Assembly: GCF_041321095.1 (NCBI RefSeq)
Contig: NZ_JBGGWE010000013.1
Coordinates: forward strand, 62,001 to 126,000
Direction of reading: 5' to 3'
DNA: 64,000 bases
Origin: Fibrella arboris
Lineage (GTDB): Bacteria > Bacteroidota > Bacteroidia > Cytophagales > Spirosomataceae
Numbering within the stretch: the stretch's first letter is position 1; each line of letters starts with the position of its first letter. A program made the position numbers and the translations under genes. Under the pieces are notes generated by a model that searched no databases, was not told the origin of the DNA, and saw only the letters and a list, made by a program, of their open reading frames with translations. Shown piece after piece: positions 35,965 through 46,035 of this stretch.

Positions 35965-38130
35965 ATGAAAAAGTCCCTATCAGCGGCTTGCTTATTTCTC
36001 CTGTTCTTCTCGCCGGGTTTTGCCCAAAAACAGGCAACCTGGATCTGGTACCCGGGTGACTATGAAGTCTGGCTGAGCAACAACATGCAGAACCGCCGTA
36101 CCGAACGGGGTACGTTTTTGCCGCCCTTCTGGAAGCTCGACAGCCACTACAACCTGATCGATTTTCACAAGGATTTCGACGTACCTGAAGCTGAAGAAAT
36201 AGAACTGGCCGTGGAAGGTCGGTACAACGTAAAAGTTGACGGAAAGGCCTTTTCAGGCTTCCCGACAAAGATTACCGTCCCTGCTGGCAAGCACCGCATC
36301 AGTCTGAAAGTGTTCTGCCAGGACCGGGTGCCCGCTATTTTCGTCAAAGGAAAGAATGTAGTGTCAGACAACACCTGGCTGGTGACCTACGAAGACAAAG
36401 AGTGGATCGATGAAACGGGCAAAGCCTCCGACCAGTCGGGAACGACCTGGCTAAAAGCAGGTTCCTGGCAGTTTAACAGCGTCCAGACGCCACCCTCGAC
36501 GTTCAGGCTGAACACCTCCGAACAGGCAGCCGTGAAGACGGCTCGGAAAACGGGTTCTCTTCTGCTCGATTTTGGCAAGGAAACCTTCGGGTTCATCAAG
36601 CTGAAAGGTGTGACCGGCAACGGCAATGTGATGATCTACTACGGCGAATCGCAGGAAGAAGCCCTGGCTACCGAAACCTGCGAAACGACCGATGAGCTGC
36701 ACCTAGCCCTGACCCAGAAGCGCGACTCGGTCATGGAACTGACCAAGGCGTTCAGGTACGTCAATATCAAATTCGATGGCAGCCTGTCGATCGACGATGC
36801 ATCGATGCTGTACGAATACCTGCCCGTGGCCGACCGGGGTAGTTTTCGCTGTTCCGATGAGCAGATCAACAAGATCTACGACGTGGCAGCTTATACGCTC
36901 CACTTGAATACCCGCGAGTTTTTCATCGACGGCATCAAGCGCGACCGTTGGGTGTGGTCGGGCGACGCGTCGCAGAGTTACCTGATGAACTACTACCTCC
37001 TGTTCGACTCGCCGACGGTGACGCGGACCATGCTGGCCCTGCGCGGAAAAGACCCGGTCACGAGCCACATCAACACCATCATGGATTATTCGTCCTACTG
37101 GTTCATCAGCATTTACGACTACTACCTCTATTCGGGCGACAAGGCGTTCATTCAGCAGTTTTATCCGCGTATGCAAAGCCTGATGGATTATATGCTGGCC
37201 CGTCGCAACAAGAACGGCCTGCTTGAAGGCTTGGCCGGTGACTGGGTGTTCATCGACTGGGCCGAGGGGTTAAGCAAGAAAGGGGAGGTCAGTTTCGAGC
37301 AATTGCTGTTTGCACGAAGCCTGGAAACGATGGCCGTTTGTGCCAACATCGTCAACGATGCTCCCAACGCCGCGAAGTATGCCAGGCTCGCCGCCGACGT
37401 GAAGACTACGCTGTTCAACGCCTATTGGAATGACCAAAAACACGCCCTCGTGCACAGCCGGATCGACGGCGTGCCGACGGAAAACGTGACACGATACGCC
37501 AACATGTTTGCCATTTTCTTCAACTACCTCGACGAGGCCAAAAAGCAGGCTGTGAAGGAGCATGTGCTGCTGAACCCGAACGTACCCAGGATCACCACGC
37601 CCTACATGCGTTTCTACGAACTCGAAGCCCTTTGCGCACTGGGGGAACAGACCTATGTGACAAAAGAAATGAAGGCTTACTGGGGCGGTATGCTCGATCT
37701 GGGCGCGACCTCGTTCTGGGAAGAATACAACCCGACGAAAAAGGGGGCTGAGCATTATGCCATGTATGGTCGGGAGTTCGGTAAAAGCCTGTGCCACGCC
37801 TGGGGAGCCAGTCCGATCTATTTGCTGGGTAAATATTACCTGGGCGTGAAACCGTTGACGCCCGCCTACGACACGTACCTGATCGAACCGCAGCTGGGTG
37901 GTCTGGCCTGGATCGACGGGAAAGTGCCTACGCCCGATGGCGATGTCAGCGTGTATTGCAGTGCCAAAGACATTCGCGTGACGGGTGCCGCTGCCGGCAC
38001 CGGTACCCTTCGGTTTGCCAGTAAATCGAGACCCGTTTGCCAACAGGGAGCCATTCGGACAGCAGCCGACGGAAAATACGAGCTGACCGTCGAAAAAGGC
38101 AAGAGCTACGTGGTGAGTTACAAGCTGTAG
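35965..38130 (+). CDS. GH78 alpha-L-rhamnosidase family protein
   Basis: From the ATG at 35965 the protein has 721 residues with a signal peptide (MKKSLSAACLFLLFFSPGFAQ). N-terminal jelly-roll domains (about 22-300) precede the (alpha/alpha)6 catalytic domain with FFIDGIKRDRWVWSGDASQS (catalytic acid region), GDWVFIDWAEG, and LDLGATSFWEEYNP toward the end, which fit GH78. A C-terminal beta domain follows (GKVPTPDGDVSVYCSAKDI). It should release L-rhamnose from pectin side chains in the periplasm. The frame is open further upstream to 35866, but that start would not give an export signal. Confidence 0.87.
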   Translation: MKKSLSAACLFLLFFSPGFAQKQATWIWYPGDYEVWLSNNMQNRRTERGTFLPPFWKLDSHYNLIDFHKDFDVPEAEEIELAVEGRYNVKVDGKAFSGFPTKITVPAGKHRISLKVFCQDRVPAIFVKGKNVVSDNTWLVTYEDKEWIDETGKASDQSGTTWLKAGSWQFNSVQTPPSTFRLNTSEQAAVKTARKTGSLLLDFGKETFGFIKLKGVTGNGNVMIYYGESQEEALATETCETTDELHLALTQKRDSVMELTKAFRYVNIKFDGSLSIDDASMLYEYLPVADRGSFRCSDEQINKIYDVAAYTLHLNTREFFIDGIKRDRWVWSGDASQSYLMNYYLLFDSPTVTRTMLALRGKDPVTSHINTIMDYSSYWFISIYDYYLYSGDKAFIQQFYPRMQSLMDYMLARRNKNGLLEGLAGDWVFIDWAEGLSKKGEVSFEQLLFARSLETMAVCANIVNDAPNAAKYARLAADVKTTLFNAYWNDQKHALVHSRIDGVPTENVTRYANMFAIFFNYLDEAKKQAVKEHVLLNPNVPRITTPYMRFYELEALCALGEQTYVTKEMKAYWGGMLDLGATSFWEEYNPTKKGAEHYAMYGREFGKSLCHAWGASPIYLLGKYYLGVKPLTPAYDTYLIEPQLGGLAWIDGKVPTPDGDVSVYCSAKDIRVTGAAAGTGTLRFASKSRPVCQQGAIRTAADGKYELTVEKGKSYVVSYKL

Positions 38131-38154
38131 AAGGCTTTGTGCCCTCGTTTGACT

Positions 38155-38309
38155 CGTTGTCGCTTGCCTGTGGCGAGTGACCTTTATCGATAGGGTCTCC
38201 GGCCCGTTCGTAGCTACTGAAACGACTACTTGCCCAAGTCTGGTGAAGCTTAACGACCGGGCCAGAGGCCCTATCGATAAAGGTCACTCGCCACAGGCGA
38301 GCGATAACG
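38155..38309. repeat. Palindromic element with 56-bp arms (copy 1 of 2)
   Basis: Arms 38155-38210 and 38254-38309 pair with about 5 mismatches. The core CGCTTGCCTGTGGCGAGTGA is shared with the element at 46036. The loop words also resemble each other (AGCTACTGAAAC and AGCTAGTGAAAC). It sits between GH78 and GH127. Confidence 0.85.
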
Positions 38310-38481
38310 AAGGCATCAGCAACCTACCTCGCGAAGCAACCCTCAGCCATACGCACCGACCCATTCGTAACCGATAACGGCGCGAACCCGATACGCTAAC
38401 ATCGTATAACGGATGGAGAATTTAGCACAGTTTCCAGTGGTTTATTACCATTAGTTTTGACTTTTATGCTATTTACTCCGT

Positions 38482-40536
38482 ATGGGTTCCATAACTAAGT
38501 TTTTCAGGTACGTTGCTTTGCCTGGCGTTCTCGCTTTCTCGGCACACGTATCACCGGGGCAGACGAACGCGTTGGTCAATACCTCGCAAAGCAAATTTGC
38601 CCGGTTGGAAAGTCCCGATCTCAACGCGCTGACCTGGACAAAAGGGTTCTGGGGCGACCGCTTTCGGGTGTGTCGCGACTCGATGGTGCCGCACCTCTGG
38701 GACACCTACACGAACCCAACCATTAGCCATTCGTTTCGGAACTTCGAAATAGCCGCCGGACTGGAATCGGGCGACTTCAAGGGGCCTTCTTTCCACGACG
38801 GCGATTTCTACAAGACGCTGGAATCAGTAGCGGGAATGTATGCGCTGACGAAAGACAAGAAACTGGATGCGCAGCTGGACAAGGCTATTGCGGTGATTGC
38901 CAAAGCACAGGCACCCGATGGGTACGTATACACCAGGGCCATTATTCAGCAGAAAAAAACAGGAGAAGCCAAGATGGTCGATGGGGCGGCCTTCCGTGAT
39001 AAATTGAGCTTTGAAGCCTACAACTTCGGCCACCTGATGACGGCCGCCTGCGTACATTACCGGGCTACGGGCAAAACATCGCTGCTGAACGTCGCCAAAA
39101 AGGCCACTGATTTTTTGATCGGCTTTTACAACAACGCCAGCCCCGAACAGGCCCGGAACGCCATCTGCCCGTCGCATTACATGGGCATCACGGAAATGTA
39201 TCGCACCACCCACGACCCGAAATACCTGGGGCTGGCCCAAAAGCTGATCGACATTCGGGGCCTGTCGGAAGGCACCGACGACAATTCAGATCGAGTGCCG
39301 TTTCGCAGGATGACAAAGGTGATCGGCCATGCCGTTCGGGCCAACTACCTGTTTGCCGGTGCTGCTGACGTATTTGCCGAAACCGGCGACAGCACACTGT
39401 TGGCCACGCTCGATCTGATGTGGAACGACGTGGTGAACCGCAAAATGTACGTAACGGGAGGCTGCGGCGCCCTGTATGACGGGGTATCGCCCGAAGGCAC
39501 GGCCTATAAGCCCGACACGGTTCAGAAAATCCACCAGGCGTATGGCAAGGCCTATCAGTTACCCAACCACTCGGCCCATAATGAAACCTGCGCCAACATT
39601 GGCAACCTGCTCTGGAATTACCGGATGCTGCAAATTACGGGCGAGGCCAAATACGCCGACGTGATGGAACTGGCCCTGTACAACAGCATTCTGTCGGGCA
39701 TCAGCCTGGATGGCACCAAGTTCTTCTATACCAATCCATTGAGTGCTTCGGATGAGTATCCATACCAGATGCGGTGGATGGGTGGCCGCCAGCCGTATAT
39801 CCGGTTATCGAACTGCTGCCCACCCAACACTGTGCGCACCCTGTCGGAGGTAGGCAGCTACGCCTACAGCCTCTCCGACAAAGGGCTGTGGCTGAACCTG
39901 TTCGGCGGCAATCAGCTCACCACACAGCTGAAAGATGGCTCGCCCATTCAGCTGACGCAAACCACCAATTACCCCTGGGATGGGGCCGTTAGCCTCCAGA
40001 TGGAGCAAGTTCCCGGCAAGCCCTTCTCGCTGTTCGTCCGCATTCCGGGCTGGTGTCAGGGAGCTACGATCAGGGTGAATGGCATTGCCGTGAAGACACC
40101 TGTACAGGCAGGGACGTATGCCGAAATCAACCGCCGGTGGCGGTCGGGCGACCGGGTAGCCATTAGCCTGCCCATGCCGGTCAAGCTCATCGAAGCGAAT
40201 CCGCTGGTCGAAGAAAACCGCAATCAGGTAGCCGTGAAACGCGGCCCGATCGTGTACTGCCTGGAGTCGGTGGATAACCGGAAAACGAAACTGACGGACA
40301 TCGCTTTATCAACCCAACTCGATTTTAAGCCCAAATTCGTCCGATTCGACAACGCCGACATGATGGCATTGGATGGCACCGCCAAACTGGTCAACGAAGG
40401 CCGCTGGACGAATCAGCTCTACCGGGAAGTCTCTGCTAAAACGCCGCAGCCACTGCCCATCCGGCTCATTCCATACTACGCCTGGGCCAATCGCGGCCAT
40501 TCCGAAATGGAAGTCTGGATTCCGCTGATCCGGTAA
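38482..40536 (+). CDS. GH127 family glycoside hydrolase (beta-L-arabinofuranosidase-type)
   Basis: The 684-residue protein has a signal peptide and a GH127 (formerly DUF1680) core: LTWTKGFWGDRFRVCRDSM, then SFHDGDFYKTLESVAGMYAL, GGCGALYDGVSPEG, NHSAHNETCANIGNLLWNYRM and RLSNCCPPNTVRTLSEVGSY. The Glu/Cys of NETC and the Cys pair of NCCPPN are the zinc-binding and catalytic residues known for this family. Members split beta-L-arabinofuranose or aceric acid linkages; the locus context fits rhamnogalacturonan-II. A C-terminal beta domain is present. Confidence 0.92.
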   Translation: MGSITKFFRYVALPGVLAFSAHVSPGQTNALVNTSQSKFARLESPDLNALTWTKGFWGDRFRVCRDSMVPHLWDTYTNPTISHSFRNFEIAAGLESGDFKGPSFHDGDFYKTLESVAGMYALTKDKKLDAQLDKAIAVIAKAQAPDGYVYTRAIIQQKKTGEAKMVDGAAFRDKLSFEAYNFGHLMTAACVHYRATGKTSLLNVAKKATDFLIGFYNNASPEQARNAICPSHYMGITEMYRTTHDPKYLGLAQKLIDIRGLSEGTDDNSDRVPFRRMTKVIGHAVRANYLFAGAADVFAETGDSTLLATLDLMWNDVVNRKMYVTGGCGALYDGVSPEGTAYKPDTVQKIHQAYGKAYQLPNHSAHNETCANIGNLLWNYRMLQITGEAKYADVMELALYNSILSGISLDGTKFFYTNPLSASDEYPYQMRWMGGRQPYIRLSNCCPPNTVRTLSEVGSYAYSLSDKGLWLNLFGGNQLTTQLKDGSPIQLTQTTNYPWDGAVSLQMEQVPGKPFSLFVRIPGWCQGATIRVNGIAVKTPVQAGTYAEINRRWRSGDRVAISLPMPVKLIEANPLVEENRNQVAVKRGPIVYCLESVDNRKTKLTDIALSTQLDFKPKFVRFDNADMMALDGTAKLVNEGRWTNQLYREVSAKTPQPLPIRLIPYYAWANRGHSEMEVWIPLIR

Positions 40537-40546
40537 GCGTCATCCT

Positions 40547-40797
40547 ATGGAACAGATTATTGCTACGTATTACCTTGAAGCACCTTTGACCCAGCGGCCC
40601 ACATACTGGCGGCGAAGCAATTGGCAGGTACGTTCGTGGCGGTGCCGGGCGAAACGGACGAGTTGAAGCAAGACTTTGCCGCCCGCCTTGACTTGGTAAA
40701 TGTGCCGGAGACGGTGACCGAGCCCGCCATTACAGCCCACAAACCGACGAAAAAAAATCAGCTACACTATCGCGTTGAAAAACTTCCTTCTTTGGAC
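40547..40797 (+). pseudogene. N-terminal remnant of a RuBisCO-like protein
   Basis: An ATG at 40547 begins MEQIIATYYLEAPLT; after a frameshift near 40595 the sequence continues AAHILAAKQLAGTFVAVPGE and TDELKQDFAARLD, then ETVTEPAI. This is the RuBisCO large-chain N-terminal domain pattern seen in type IV RuBisCO-like proteins. Homology ends near 40735; the rest of the large chain, including the catalytic barrel, is absent. The second frame runs on into the GH140 gene without a stop. RuBisCO-like proteins serve in D-apiose (apionate) catabolism, and the next gene is apiosidase-like, so a lost pathway gene is a fair inference. Confidence 0.75.
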
Positions 40798-42204
40798 ATG
40801 CTAACTCTGCCGATTAACAAGACCTTACTTTTTGTCTTAGCTACCTTACTCATAATTGCCTGCCAAACCAGTAAAAAAACCGCGGCGTCAACCCAGCTTT
40901 CCGTTTCCAAAAATGGTCGGTTTCTGGCGACTGGCGACAACAAACCGTTCTTCTGGCTGGGCGATACCGGCTGGCTGCTGTTCAGTCGGCTAACGCGGGA
41001 GGAAGCCGAGACGTACCTGGAAAACCGGAAACAGAAGGGATTCAACGTTGTTCAGGTCATGGTGCTCCACACGCTGTCGGTGACCAACATGTACGGCGAT
41101 TCGGCCCTGGTCAACAAAAATGTGGCCACGCCCGCTGTCACCAACGGGTCATCATTCAGCAACGCCGCCGAGTACGATTTCTGGGATCACGTTGATTTCG
41201 TGGTCGATAGAGCAGCCGAAAAAGGCATTTACATGGCGCTGGTCCCTGTCTGGGGCGGCAACGTAAAGAACGGAGGCGTGAATCAGCAACAGGCCGCTAC
41301 CTACGCCAAATTCCTTGCCGAACGCTACAAAAGCCGCCCAAACATCATCTGGCTGAACGGCGGCGACATCAAGGGCAGCGACTCGCTGGCCGTCTGGAAA
41401 ACGATTGGCCGCACCCTCAACCAGATCGACTCCACGCACCTCATCACCTTTCACCCGCGTGGCCGAACGTCGTCGTCGGAATGGTTTCATACCGAAGACT
41501 GGCTGGATGTCAACATGGCACAGTCGGGGCACCGGACCTACGCACAGGATACCTCCGCCAACGAGAAATGGCATTATGGTGAAGACAACTGGCGCTATAT
41601 CCAGGCTGATCTGGCCCTTACGCCCGCCAAACCAACCATCGACGCCGAGCCATCGTATGAGGGGATCCCACACGGATTACATGACACTACCCTCCCCCGC
41701 TGGAATGCCGACGAGGTACGTCGGTACGGGTACTGGTCGGTGCTGGCGGGTGGATTTGGCTATACCTACGGGCATAATTCGGTGATGCAGATGTATAAGA
41801 AGGGCGACAAAAAAACATCGTTCGGACCAATCGAAACGTGGGATGTTGCCATTAATTCACCCGGTGCCGGGCAAATGATTCACCTGAAAAACCTGATGCT
41901 TGCCCATTCGTTTTTCGACCGCGTTCCCGATCAGTCGCTGATCGCCAACCAGGGGAACCGGTACGAGTACCTGGTGGCCAGCCGGGGCACCGACTACGCC
42001 CTGATCTACACCTACACCGGCCGGAACATAACCCTGCATATGGGTAAGCTTCCGGGCGATACCGTAGCGGCTTCCTGGTTCAATCCGCGCGATGGCAAAA
42101 CAACCGCCATTGGTGATGTGGCCAACAAAGGAACGCACGAGTTCGACCCGCCCGCCAGCCCTCAAGAAGGTAACGACTGGGTATTAGTCATTCAGACGAA
42201 ATGA
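40798..42204 (+). CDS. GH140 (DUF4038) apiosidase-like lipoprotein
   Basis: From the ATG at 40798 the 468-residue protein has a lipobox (LLIIAC, Cys22). The core carries LSVSKNGRFLATGDNKPFFW, LGDTGWLLFSRLTREEAETY, IYMALVPVWGGN, IIWLNGGDIKGSDS, PTIDAEPSYEGIPHG and GGFGYTYGHNSVMQM, which match the DUF4038/DUF5060 barrel now classed as GH140. Known members release D-apiose from rhamnogalacturonan-II. The frame is open upstream to 40621, but that part is the RuBisCO-like remnant. Stop and next start overlap by 4 bp. Confidence 0.88.
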   Translation: MLTLPINKTLLFVLATLLIIACQTSKKTAASTQLSVSKNGRFLATGDNKPFFWLGDTGWLLFSRLTREEAETYLENRKQKGFNVVQVMVLHTLSVTNMYGDSALVNKNVATPAVTNGSSFSNAAEYDFWDHVDFVVDRAAEKGIYMALVPVWGGNVKNGGVNQQQAATYAKFLAERYKSRPNIIWLNGGDIKGSDSLAVWKTIGRTLNQIDSTHLITFHPRGRTSSSEWFHTEDWLDVNMAQSGHRTYAQDTSANEKWHYGEDNWRYIQADLALTPAKPTIDAEPSYEGIPHGLHDTTLPRWNADEVRRYGYWSVLAGGFGYTYGHNSVMQMYKKGDKKTSFGPIETWDVAINSPGAGQMIHLKNLMLAHSFFDRVPDQSLIANQGNRYEYLVASRGTDYALIYTYTGRNITLHMGKLPGDTVAASWFNPRDGKTTAIGDVANKGTHEFDPPASPQEGNDWVLVIQTK

Positions 42205-43106
42205 ATCGGCTCATCTGCTCCCTCATCGGCCTGTTGGTCTTCAGCTCCTGCTCGAAGCCGGTTTACCTGTTCACGTCTTTCCACGAACCCGCCAACGAAG
42301 GACTCCGGCTCCTCTACAGCTACGACGGCTACAAATGGACCGACCTGAACCGAACGTACCTGAAGCCCGAGATCGGCAACCAGAAAGTCATGCGCGACCC
42401 GTCGATTGCCCAGGGGAAAGACGGCACGTTCCACCTGGTCTGGACCAGCAGTTGGAAAGACGACAAGGGGTTCGGCTATGCCAGTTCCAAAGACCTGATC
42501 CACTGGTCGGCCGAGCGATTTATTCCGGTGATGGACCATGAACCGACGGTTGTGAATGTGTGGGCGCCCGAACTGTTTTATGACGACGAAGCCGATCAGT
42601 TTGTGATCATCTGGGCCTCTACCATCCCGAACCGATTTGAGCGGGGTATCGAAGAGGAGAAGAATAACCATCGGATGTATTACACGACCACGAAAGACTT
42701 CACCACCTTCACGCCAACAAAACTCTTTCTCGACCCGACATTCAGCGTCATCGACGCGGTCATCGTAAAACGAAAACCGGCCGATTATGTGCTGGTGCTG
42801 AAAGACAATACCCGCCCCGAACGAAACATCAAAGTAGCGTTCGGCACCAGCGCCACCGGGCCTTTCACGAACGTATCGGCCCCCTTCACGAAGAAGTTTA
42901 CCGAAGGCCCCTCAGTAGCTAAAGTAGGCCCCGACTGGCTGATCTATTTCGACTCGTATCAGGATAAAAAATACGGCGCGGTGAAAACCAGCGACTTCAA
43001 AACCTTCACTGATGTATCGGCCCAAACGGTTGTTCCCGAAGGGCATAAACACGGTACTATTGTCAAGGTAAAGAGACGCATTTTAACGGGGTTGTTGAAG
43101 GGGTAG
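42201..43106 (+). CDS. GH43-like beta-propeller lipoprotein
   Basis: The 301-residue protein has a lipoprotein signal (LLVFSSC, Cys17). The five-bladed propeller fold is suggested by repeated turns such as GTFHLVWTSSWKDDKGFGYASSKDLIHWS, VNVWAPELFYDDEADQFVIIWAS and SVAKVGPDWLIYFDSYQDKKYGAVKTSDFKTF. Candidate acidic residues include the Asp in MRDPS, the Asp in FSVIDAV and the Glu in FTEGPS. It may cleave arabinosides or xylosides, but the exact family is unclear. Translation is coupled to GH140 by an ATGA overlap. Confidence 0.8.
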   Translation: MNRLICSLIGLLVFSSCSKPVYLFTSFHEPANEGLRLLYSYDGYKWTDLNRTYLKPEIGNQKVMRDPSIAQGKDGTFHLVWTSSWKDDKGFGYASSKDLIHWSAERFIPVMDHEPTVVNVWAPELFYDDEADQFVIIWASTIPNRFERGIEEEKNNHRMYYTTTKDFTTFTPTKLFLDPTFSVIDAVIVKRKPADYVLVLKDNTRPERNIKVAFGTSATGPFTNVSAPFTKKFTEGPSVAKVGPDWLIYFDSYQDKKYGAVKTSDFKTFTDVSAQTVVPEGHKHGTIVKVKRRILTGLLKG

Positions 43107-43193
43107 TGCGTGTATGCTGACGTGTGATGGCTTCGCGCTGTAAATACACTCAACACCCTAACCACCAATACCCCCCGAATACCACAACAACCA

Positions 43194-45995
43194 ATGAACC
43201 TAAAACCCTTATTCATTTTCTGCTGCCTCCTTTTCCTAACTCAGCTCGCCACAGCGCAGCAGACGGAGAAACGCTACTTATCGGGTACGGGAAATGACCA
43301 CACCGTCAACTGGCAGTTCTATTGCACAGCGGGGCAGAATTCGGGGAAGTGGACCACCATTCCGGTGCCGTCGAACTGGGAATTGCAGGGGTTTGGGAAA
43401 TACAATTACGGGTTCGCCAAAGACAGCTCGCGGGGGAAAGAGCAGGGATTGTACAAACACGAATTCCAGGTACCGGTCGCCTGGAAAGGCAAGCGAATAA
43501 ACCTCGTTTTTGAAGGTGCCATGACTGACACCGAAGTAAAAATAAACGGCAAGTCGGCGGGCCCAACGCATCAGGGATCGTATTACGCGTTTAGATACGA
43601 CATATCGGATCTGCTCAACTACGGCGCAGGGAATTTGCTGGAAGCTACTGTATCGAAACACTCGTCGAATAGCTCTGTGAATGACGCTGAACGTAAAGGC
43701 GATTTCTGGATTTTCGGCGGCATTTTCCGGCCCGTTTACCTGGAAGTGCTTCCGGCCGAGCATATCGAACACGTCGCCATTGATGCCAAGGCAAACGGAT
43801 CGTTTACGGCGCAACTTCAACTCAACACGGCCAGGGCCAATCAGGTATCGGCTCAGATCTACACCATGACCGGGCAAAAGGTAGGTACGTTGGGCAGCGC
43901 GAAACTGAGCCAGGGCAGTCCATCGGTAAAGCTAACCAGCCAGTTAACCAACCCCTTACGCTGGACACCCGAAACGCCCAACCGCTACAAGGTCGTGTTT
44001 ACATTGCTTCAGCAGGGTACCCCCGTTCACACGTTGACGAAAACATTCGGCTTCCGCACGGTGGAGGTGAAGCAGCGGGATGGCATCTACGTGAACGGCA
44101 CAAAAGTCAAGCTCAAGGGCGTCAACCGCCATTCGTTCTGGCCATCGTCGGGACGGGCGTTGAGCAAGACGTTGAGCATTCTGGACGTGAACCTGATGAA
44201 GGACATGAACATGAACGCCGTCCGGATGTCGCACTACCCACCCGACGATCATTTTCTGGATGTCTGCGATTCGCTCGGCCTGTTTGTCTTCGATGAACTG
44301 GCGGGCTGGCACGGCCATTACGACACGCCGACCGGCACCAAACTGCTTCATGAACTCATCACACACGACGTGAATCACCCGTCGGTCATTGTCTGGATCA
44401 ACGGAAACGAAGGCGGCCACAACACCGAGCTTGATCCGCTATTTGCGAAAGAAGATAGTCAGAAACGGCACGTACTTCATGCCTGGGAGGATTTCGGTGG
44501 GTTCGATACGCAGCATTACCGCGAATTCAACTACGGCATTGGCAATTACAACCACGGCCATTCCATGACATTGCCCACCGAATTTTTGCACGGCCTGTAC
44601 GACGGTGGTCACGGTGCCGGACTGGAAGACTACTGGGAATCGATGTGGCATGACCCGCTGGCGGCAGGCGGTTTCCTCTGGGACTTTTCGGATGAAGGCG
44701 TTGTGCGAACCGACAAACGCCGTCCAGACGGATCGGAATTCATTGACACGGACGGCAATCGCGGAGCCGACGGCATTGTGGGACCGTACCGGGAAAAGGA
44801 AGGCAGCTACTTTACGGTGAAAGAAGTGTGGTCGCCCGTTCACGTTGAAAAACGGGAGATTACTTCGACGTTTGACGGCCGCTTCCCAATCGAGAACCGC
44901 TACCATTTTACCAACGTGAATCAATGTTCGTTTTCGGGAAAGCTGGTCAGGGTGAGTGGCCCATACGAAACGGCCAGGTCAACCTCGGTTTCGTTTGCGG
45001 TGGCGGCACCGAGCCTGAAGCCACTGGAGAAAGGCGCGTTGCAGGCAGCCCTTCCGGCCAACTGGCGCGAGTACGATTTCATCTACATTACGGCCACCGA
45101 CCCGTTTAAACGGGAGCTATTTACCTGGAGTTTTCCGATTTCATTGCCGAAGAAACTAGCGTCGACGATCGTAAAACCAGCTGGCTCAGGTACGTTAGTC
45201 GCGTCTGAAACTGATTCGCTGTACACCGTAAAAGCCAACGGCGTTCAACTCGCCTTCAGCAAACAGACGGGTATGCTGAAACAAGCCGGTAATGGTAACG
45301 GAACCATCCCGCTCACCAACGGGCCAATCTTACAGGAAGGCGTCAACAACTTCAGCGGCTTCACCAAGCGCACCGACGGCCAGAACGTCATTATCGAATC
45401 GACCTTCGACCGAAAATCGAGCTATAACACGCTTCAGTGGACCATCTACCCCTCGGGCTGGGTGAAGATGCAGGTACGTTATTTCCCCGACGGGTATTTC
45501 ACGACGCTGGTCGGTGTCAATTTCTCGTTCCCCGAATCGCAGATGAACGGGGTGAAATGGGTGGGTAAAGGGCCGTACCGAGTCTGGAAAAACCGCCTGA
45601 AAGGGGGTGCGTTCGGCCTTTGGGAGAAGGCCTACAACACCACCGAAACCGGCGAATTTCCGTTTATCTACCCCGAGTTCAAGGGCTACCACGCCAACCT
45701 GTACTGGTGCCGGTTCGAGACGAAAGGACAGCCCTTTACCGTAGCCACTGAGGACGAGGATGTGTTTTTCAGGCTATTCACGCCCGCCTGGAAAACCGAC
45801 CAATGGCACAACTACGAGCCGATTTTCCCAACCGGCGATATCTCGTTCATGCAGGGTATCAGCAGCATTGGCTCGAAAACGCAGCGCAACGAAACCACCG
45901 GCCCGATGGGCATGAAAAACATCTATTATGACTACGAAAAAGAACCCGCCCGCGCCAAAGTGCTGACGCTCTATTTTGATTTTTCAGGGAAGTGA
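43194..45995 (+). CDS. GH2 family glycoside hydrolase
   Basis: The 933-residue exported protein (signal MNLKPLFIFCCLLFLTQLATA) has the GH2 plan. A jelly-roll N-domain (TIPVPSNWELQGFGKYNYG, INLVFEGAMTDTEVKINGKSAG, DFWIFGGIFRPVYLEV) is followed by Ig-like regions and a TIM barrel with LKGVNRHSFWPSSGRALSK, MNMNAVRMSHYPPD and the acid/base pair in VIVWINGNEGGHN. A likely nucleophile Glu is in LPTEFLHGLYDGGHGAGLEDYW. C-terminal beta domains follow. The substrate is inferred to be a galactoside or uronide of pectin side chains. Confidence 0.87.
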   Translation: MNLKPLFIFCCLLFLTQLATAQQTEKRYLSGTGNDHTVNWQFYCTAGQNSGKWTTIPVPSNWELQGFGKYNYGFAKDSSRGKEQGLYKHEFQVPVAWKGKRINLVFEGAMTDTEVKINGKSAGPTHQGSYYAFRYDISDLLNYGAGNLLEATVSKHSSNSSVNDAERKGDFWIFGGIFRPVYLEVLPAEHIEHVAIDAKANGSFTAQLQLNTARANQVSAQIYTMTGQKVGTLGSAKLSQGSPSVKLTSQLTNPLRWTPETPNRYKVVFTLLQQGTPVHTLTKTFGFRTVEVKQRDGIYVNGTKVKLKGVNRHSFWPSSGRALSKTLSILDVNLMKDMNMNAVRMSHYPPDDHFLDVCDSLGLFVFDELAGWHGHYDTPTGTKLLHELITHDVNHPSVIVWINGNEGGHNTELDPLFAKEDSQKRHVLHAWEDFGGFDTQHYREFNYGIGNYNHGHSMTLPTEFLHGLYDGGHGAGLEDYWESMWHDPLAAGGFLWDFSDEGVVRTDKRRPDGSEFIDTDGNRGADGIVGPYREKEGSYFTVKEVWSPVHVEKREITSTFDGRFPIENRYHFTNVNQCSFSGKLVRVSGPYETARSTSVSFAVAAPSLKPLEKGALQAALPANWREYDFIYITATDPFKRELFTWSFPISLPKKLASTIVKPAGSGTLVASETDSLYTVKANGVQLAFSKQTGMLKQAGNGNGTIPLTNGPILQEGVNNFSGFTKRTDGQNVIIESTFDRKSSYNTLQWTIYPSGWVKMQVRYFPDGYFTTLVGVNFSFPESQMNGVKWVGKGPYRVWKNRLKGGAFGLWEKAYNTTETGEFPFIYPEFKGYHANLYWCRFETKGQPFTVATEDEDVFFRLFTPAWKTDQWHNYEPIFPTGDISFMQGISSIGSKTQRNETTGPMGMKNIYYDYEKEPARAKVLTLYFDFSGK

Positions 45996-46035
45996 ATGGG
46001 GCTGACGCAGTGTGTTGCTGACGCTTCATTGCTTC

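Noticed and set aside
40621..40797. Long N-terminus of the GH140 protein
   Set aside because: This stretch matches the RuBisCO-like N-terminal domain; the lipoprotein signal starts at 40798.
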